A stretch of 64,000 nt of DNA from Patiria pectinifera (taxonomy: Eukaryota > Echinodermata > Asteroidea > Valvatida > Asterinidae). This document shows positions 61,538 through 64,000 of the stretch, piece by piece. The stretch covers positions 11,923,501 through 11,987,500 of the forward strand of contig CM057146.1 in NCBI GenBank assembly GCA_029964075.1. The letters run 5' to 3'. A program made the position numbers and the translations under genes. A model generated the notes under the pieces. It ran no database searches. It was not told the origin of the DNA and saw nothing but the letters and a program-made list of their open reading frames with translations. Position 1 is the stretch's first letter. Every line of letters begins with the position of its first letter.

Positions 61538-61648
61538 GCAACTGAAATGTGAGGTGTTCTGGCAAAAGGAGACGGACCAGCAGCGGATTTCACGAGAAAG
61601 TGCGTAGTTTACGGATGCGTAGGACTCTAATCTGTTGCGCAGCCTCGC

Positions 61649-61654
61649 AATAAA
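61649..61654 (+). promoter_or_regulatory. candidate polyadenylation signal of CEP112
   Basis: AATAAA within GCAATAAACTTACG is the first canonical hexamer after the CEP112 stop codon, 111 bases downstream. The alternative is a much longer 3' UTR ending near 63.3 or 63.8 kb. Confidence 0.4.
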
Positions 61655-62190
61655 CTTACGATCGATTTCACGATTTCACCTAGCATAGCTGCGCAACAAC
61701 ATCTTGGACGAGGCTATTAACAGCATTTACGATGGCTGTTTGTGTAGGAATTTGTTTGTTCACGAAACAGCTGCCTGTTATATGAAAATCGGACTCGTAC
61801 GAAAATTTGACTACTTTTTTCTTTTAGTGGTTAACCCTCTCACGTAACTGGTCTCTCTCCAAATTTTCTGTGCATGAGCATGCGCAATGCCACCAGTGAG
61901 TCCGTATTTCATGCACCCTAAATTCATGCTACACCTGCATTTTCAAAACAATTTTGTCCGACTTTTTTCGGAATCATGCGGCAACTCTAAAATTCAGTCA
62001 AGAGTAAAATAGCAATAAGTAAGGTTTGAAGTTTTGCATGGTGCTGGTTTGAACTAGTGAAGGTTTGCGGTAACACTATGTAGAAATCTCTTTTGGGAAA
62101 ATGTGTGGTTCTGAAAAGAAACGGTGGGTTGTAAAACTCTTGTAGTTTTACAACTGCTGGGCATAGGCCAAAAAATGCAAAAAGCAAGTG
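61655..62190. other. downstream region with dispersed-repeat fragment
   Basis: From about 62,020 to 62,150 it carries a relative of the 9,430-9,640 repeat (GAAGTTTTGCATGGTG, GGTTTGCGGTAACAC, GGTTCTGAAAAGAAACGG). No gene was recognised. Confidence 0.5.
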
Positions 62191-62545
62191 GGAATGATGG
62201 TATTTTTTGCAATTTTCAGACTGATTGATATTTATCATTTTTGATATATCTACTATACATATTTCAAAGAAATAGTACAAAAATCATATCATGGTGTTTT
62301 TAAAGGAAAAAACAATTGGCATCTTTCATTTTCATGAATACACAACTCAAAACTTTAATGGTCTTTTTCTCAGTATTTTACTTTTTGACATGTCAGTAAA
62401 TACGAAATTCTAACAGCCATATTTTGTCAACGGAATGTCTGATTGAAGTGCAACAAACAGTGTTTTTAAGGAGAATTATATTCTGTTTCCTAATACCAAC
62501 AAACCCTCATTTTGACTTCTGCCCAGTTCTGTCTCATTTTGCGAG
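62190..62545. repeat. dispersed repeat, copy 2 of 2
   Basis: It matches 16,690-17,240 in the same orientation, with an internal deletion relative to it. In both places CAACAAACAG is followed by a variable gap before CTAATACC(A/C)(A/G)CAAACCC. It is directly adjacent to the GGTTCTGAA repeat, so the two may be parts of one larger element. Confidence 0.68.
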
Positions 62546-62704
62546 ATCGCCTCACAAATAATTATGATCACATACATGTAGTAATATCCATGTAGGATGA
62601 GTATTATACAAATGTTACACAGTTTAAGGGAAATAGTACAAATGCCACATAGTTCGAGGTTTTGACTGATTTGGCTATTAAGCCATCAGACTCGATCCAA
62701 AATG

Positions 62705-62945
62705 TTGGCCACTGGTATCAAATGAGGGAAATAATGCTCATAGCGATTTTTGGCACGGTATACCCCTAGTCTTGGAAAATATGTAATAGCATTGCAGCAG
62801 TGGCAGCTTTTTGGGTGTTATCACCCTTTTTTATTTTCAAAATGATCACCGAAATGCTTGTTACCACTCTAGGGGTGTATACCTTGCCAATGAGCATTAT
62901 AATCCTTTATTCCCCTCATTTGATACCGACCAACCCCCCAGGCTG
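62705..62945. repeat. hairpin related to 36,001-36,330
   Basis: ACTGGTATCAAATGAGGGAA, ATGCTCATAGCG and GGCACGGTATACCCCTAG on the left are inverted as CTAGGGGTGTATACC, CCAATGAGCATTATA and CCCCTCATTTGATACCGACC on the right. Confidence 0.78.
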
Positions 62946-63064
62946 ATGGTCTATATATCTTCTGATGCTAAGTGGAGGGCAGTAGTCAAAAACAGCCAAC
63001 ACAGAGGGACTAGTAACTTCTGCACTTCTTCATTCTTCCCGAAATAACCCGTATTGTATTTGTT

Positions 63065-63810
63065 TTATTGTAGCTGCAATGTCAAGTGATCAGAAAAAAG
63101 TTGACAAAATGTTACAATCCCCCCTTTATTCCTGTGTCAGAAAGGGTTTAGTATGGTTCCACTGTTATAACCTGACCTGTGGCTGCTATTTTTCATTGCC
63201 ACCGAGTCGAGGAGCTACACTTACGGTGTTTCTTTCCCAGTTCTATATTCACCAGCTGGGAGAGACTTTTTCAACTATATGTATTGCATTCCTGATGCTT
63301 TAGAACATCATCCATTGAAATAAAAGGATTTGCACCTAAATGTACAAGGTGTGATGATTAAATGAATGCCAGCCAAACAAAAGACAGTTTGAATGTTTGA
63401 ATAACTTTTTTTGTAATGTACATATTTAAATTAAGTTAATAGAAATTGTTTTTATAAAAAAAAAATATGTTTGTGTGAAGCAGTTTCTGAGGTTTTATGC
63501 TGGGTAAGTTATTTGTAAATAATGGGAACATGCTTTAACCCACATGGTACATCTCATTTGATTAGCACTTAACACAGATTTACAAGGTTTTTTTTCCTTA
63601 ATCTGTATTTACATGTTTATAATCTTGGTTTTTTTTGTGTATTATTTTTGCTAGAGATTTATTGAACACTGTTGTGTACTTTTGAGATTATCATGCCTCA
63701 ATCTGTGCAAGAAAAGTAAACACAATATTAGGTCTGGACCTAGGTTTTGTATGTCAAACATCGATTTTTTTAAATAAAAGCTTCCAACATGACAATGTTC
63801 AAATAAACCC
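63065..63810 (+). other. putative 3' UTR-like region with polyadenylation signals
   Basis: After a TTTGTTTTATTGTAG acceptor-like site at about 63,060, the sequence is low in repeats and T-rich on the plus strand. It has AATAAA at 63,319-63,324, 63,773-63,778 and 63,803-63,808. It could be a distal 3' UTR of CEP112, an exon of another gene running right, or neither. The 74-codon frame at 63,079-63,303 has no recognisable features. Confidence 0.3.
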
Positions 63811-64000
63811 AACGGCTGCTGCAGGTATTATTCATAGCTGTAACTGACAACTGTTTCATGTTTGATATTGTTTCGTTGTAAGGACAGTCACTGACATTCC
63901 GACAATATTTCTGCATGAGGAATTTATCAACTTCGAATTTTCAAAAGCCAATGTATTAACTATTCATGAGATGAAATTTACGTCGGGGTGATGAAAATTC

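Noticed and set aside
63079-63303. 74-codon frame as a small gene
   Set aside because: It has no homology signal; the region looks more like 3' UTR with polyadenylation signals, so it was noted only as such.

Overview
This is eukaryotic, animal nuclear DNA. It holds two divergently arranged, intron-rich protein-coding genes with canonical GT-AG introns, set in dense transposon-derived sequence. The best guess is a marine invertebrate deuterostome, probably an echinoderm. That rests on clear orthologues of two vertebrate genes, on SINEs and LINE tails of marine-invertebrate type, and on the repeat style. The species cannot be determined from sequence alone. There is no prokaryotic operon, CRISPR array or rRNA. 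Gene 1 (minus strand, coding 16,203 down to 9,027) is a Rho GDP-dissociation inhibitor of 200 residues in five coding exons. A splice acceptor just 5' of the ATG implies an upstream non-coding exon. Gene 2 (plus strand, coding 20,826 to 61,537) is CEP112 (CCDC46), a centrosomal coiled-coil protein. I could place 24 coding exons joining in one consistent frame to about 929 residues, against about 955 in human. An N-terminal DUF4485-type domain is followed by about 720 residues of coiled coil and a conserved C-terminal tail. One stretch of roughly 25-30 residues between exons 5 and 6 was not found. The genes are head to head with about 4.6 kb between their start codons. They have no evident functional link. 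Layout: 1-1.95 kb is a ~215-bp satellite with a LINE tail inserted; 2.2-5.1 kb is a nest of transposons in a GC-rich degenerate array; 5.2-9.0 kb is largely unique and includes the likely RhoGDI 3' UTR; 9.0-16.2 kb is RhoGDI; 16.3-20.8 kb is intergenic plus the probable 5' non-coding exons of both genes; 20.8-61.5 kb is CEP112, whose introns are full of MITEs, SINEs and hairpins; 61.5-64 kb is downstream sequence with polyadenylation signals. The strongest non-gene signals are: (a) several unrelated MITE families sharing GGCC-A(n) termini and 3-bp TTA/TAA target duplications (PIF/Harbinger-like); (b) several TTAA-bounded families, including a 4.4-kb giant palindrome and a 482-bp palindrome; (c) a series of elements whose interiors are degenerate reiterations of one short motif; and (d) one TTAA element that abuts a CEP112 exon and now supplies its polypyrimidine tract. 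No complete autonomous transposon and no clearly novel protein system was found.
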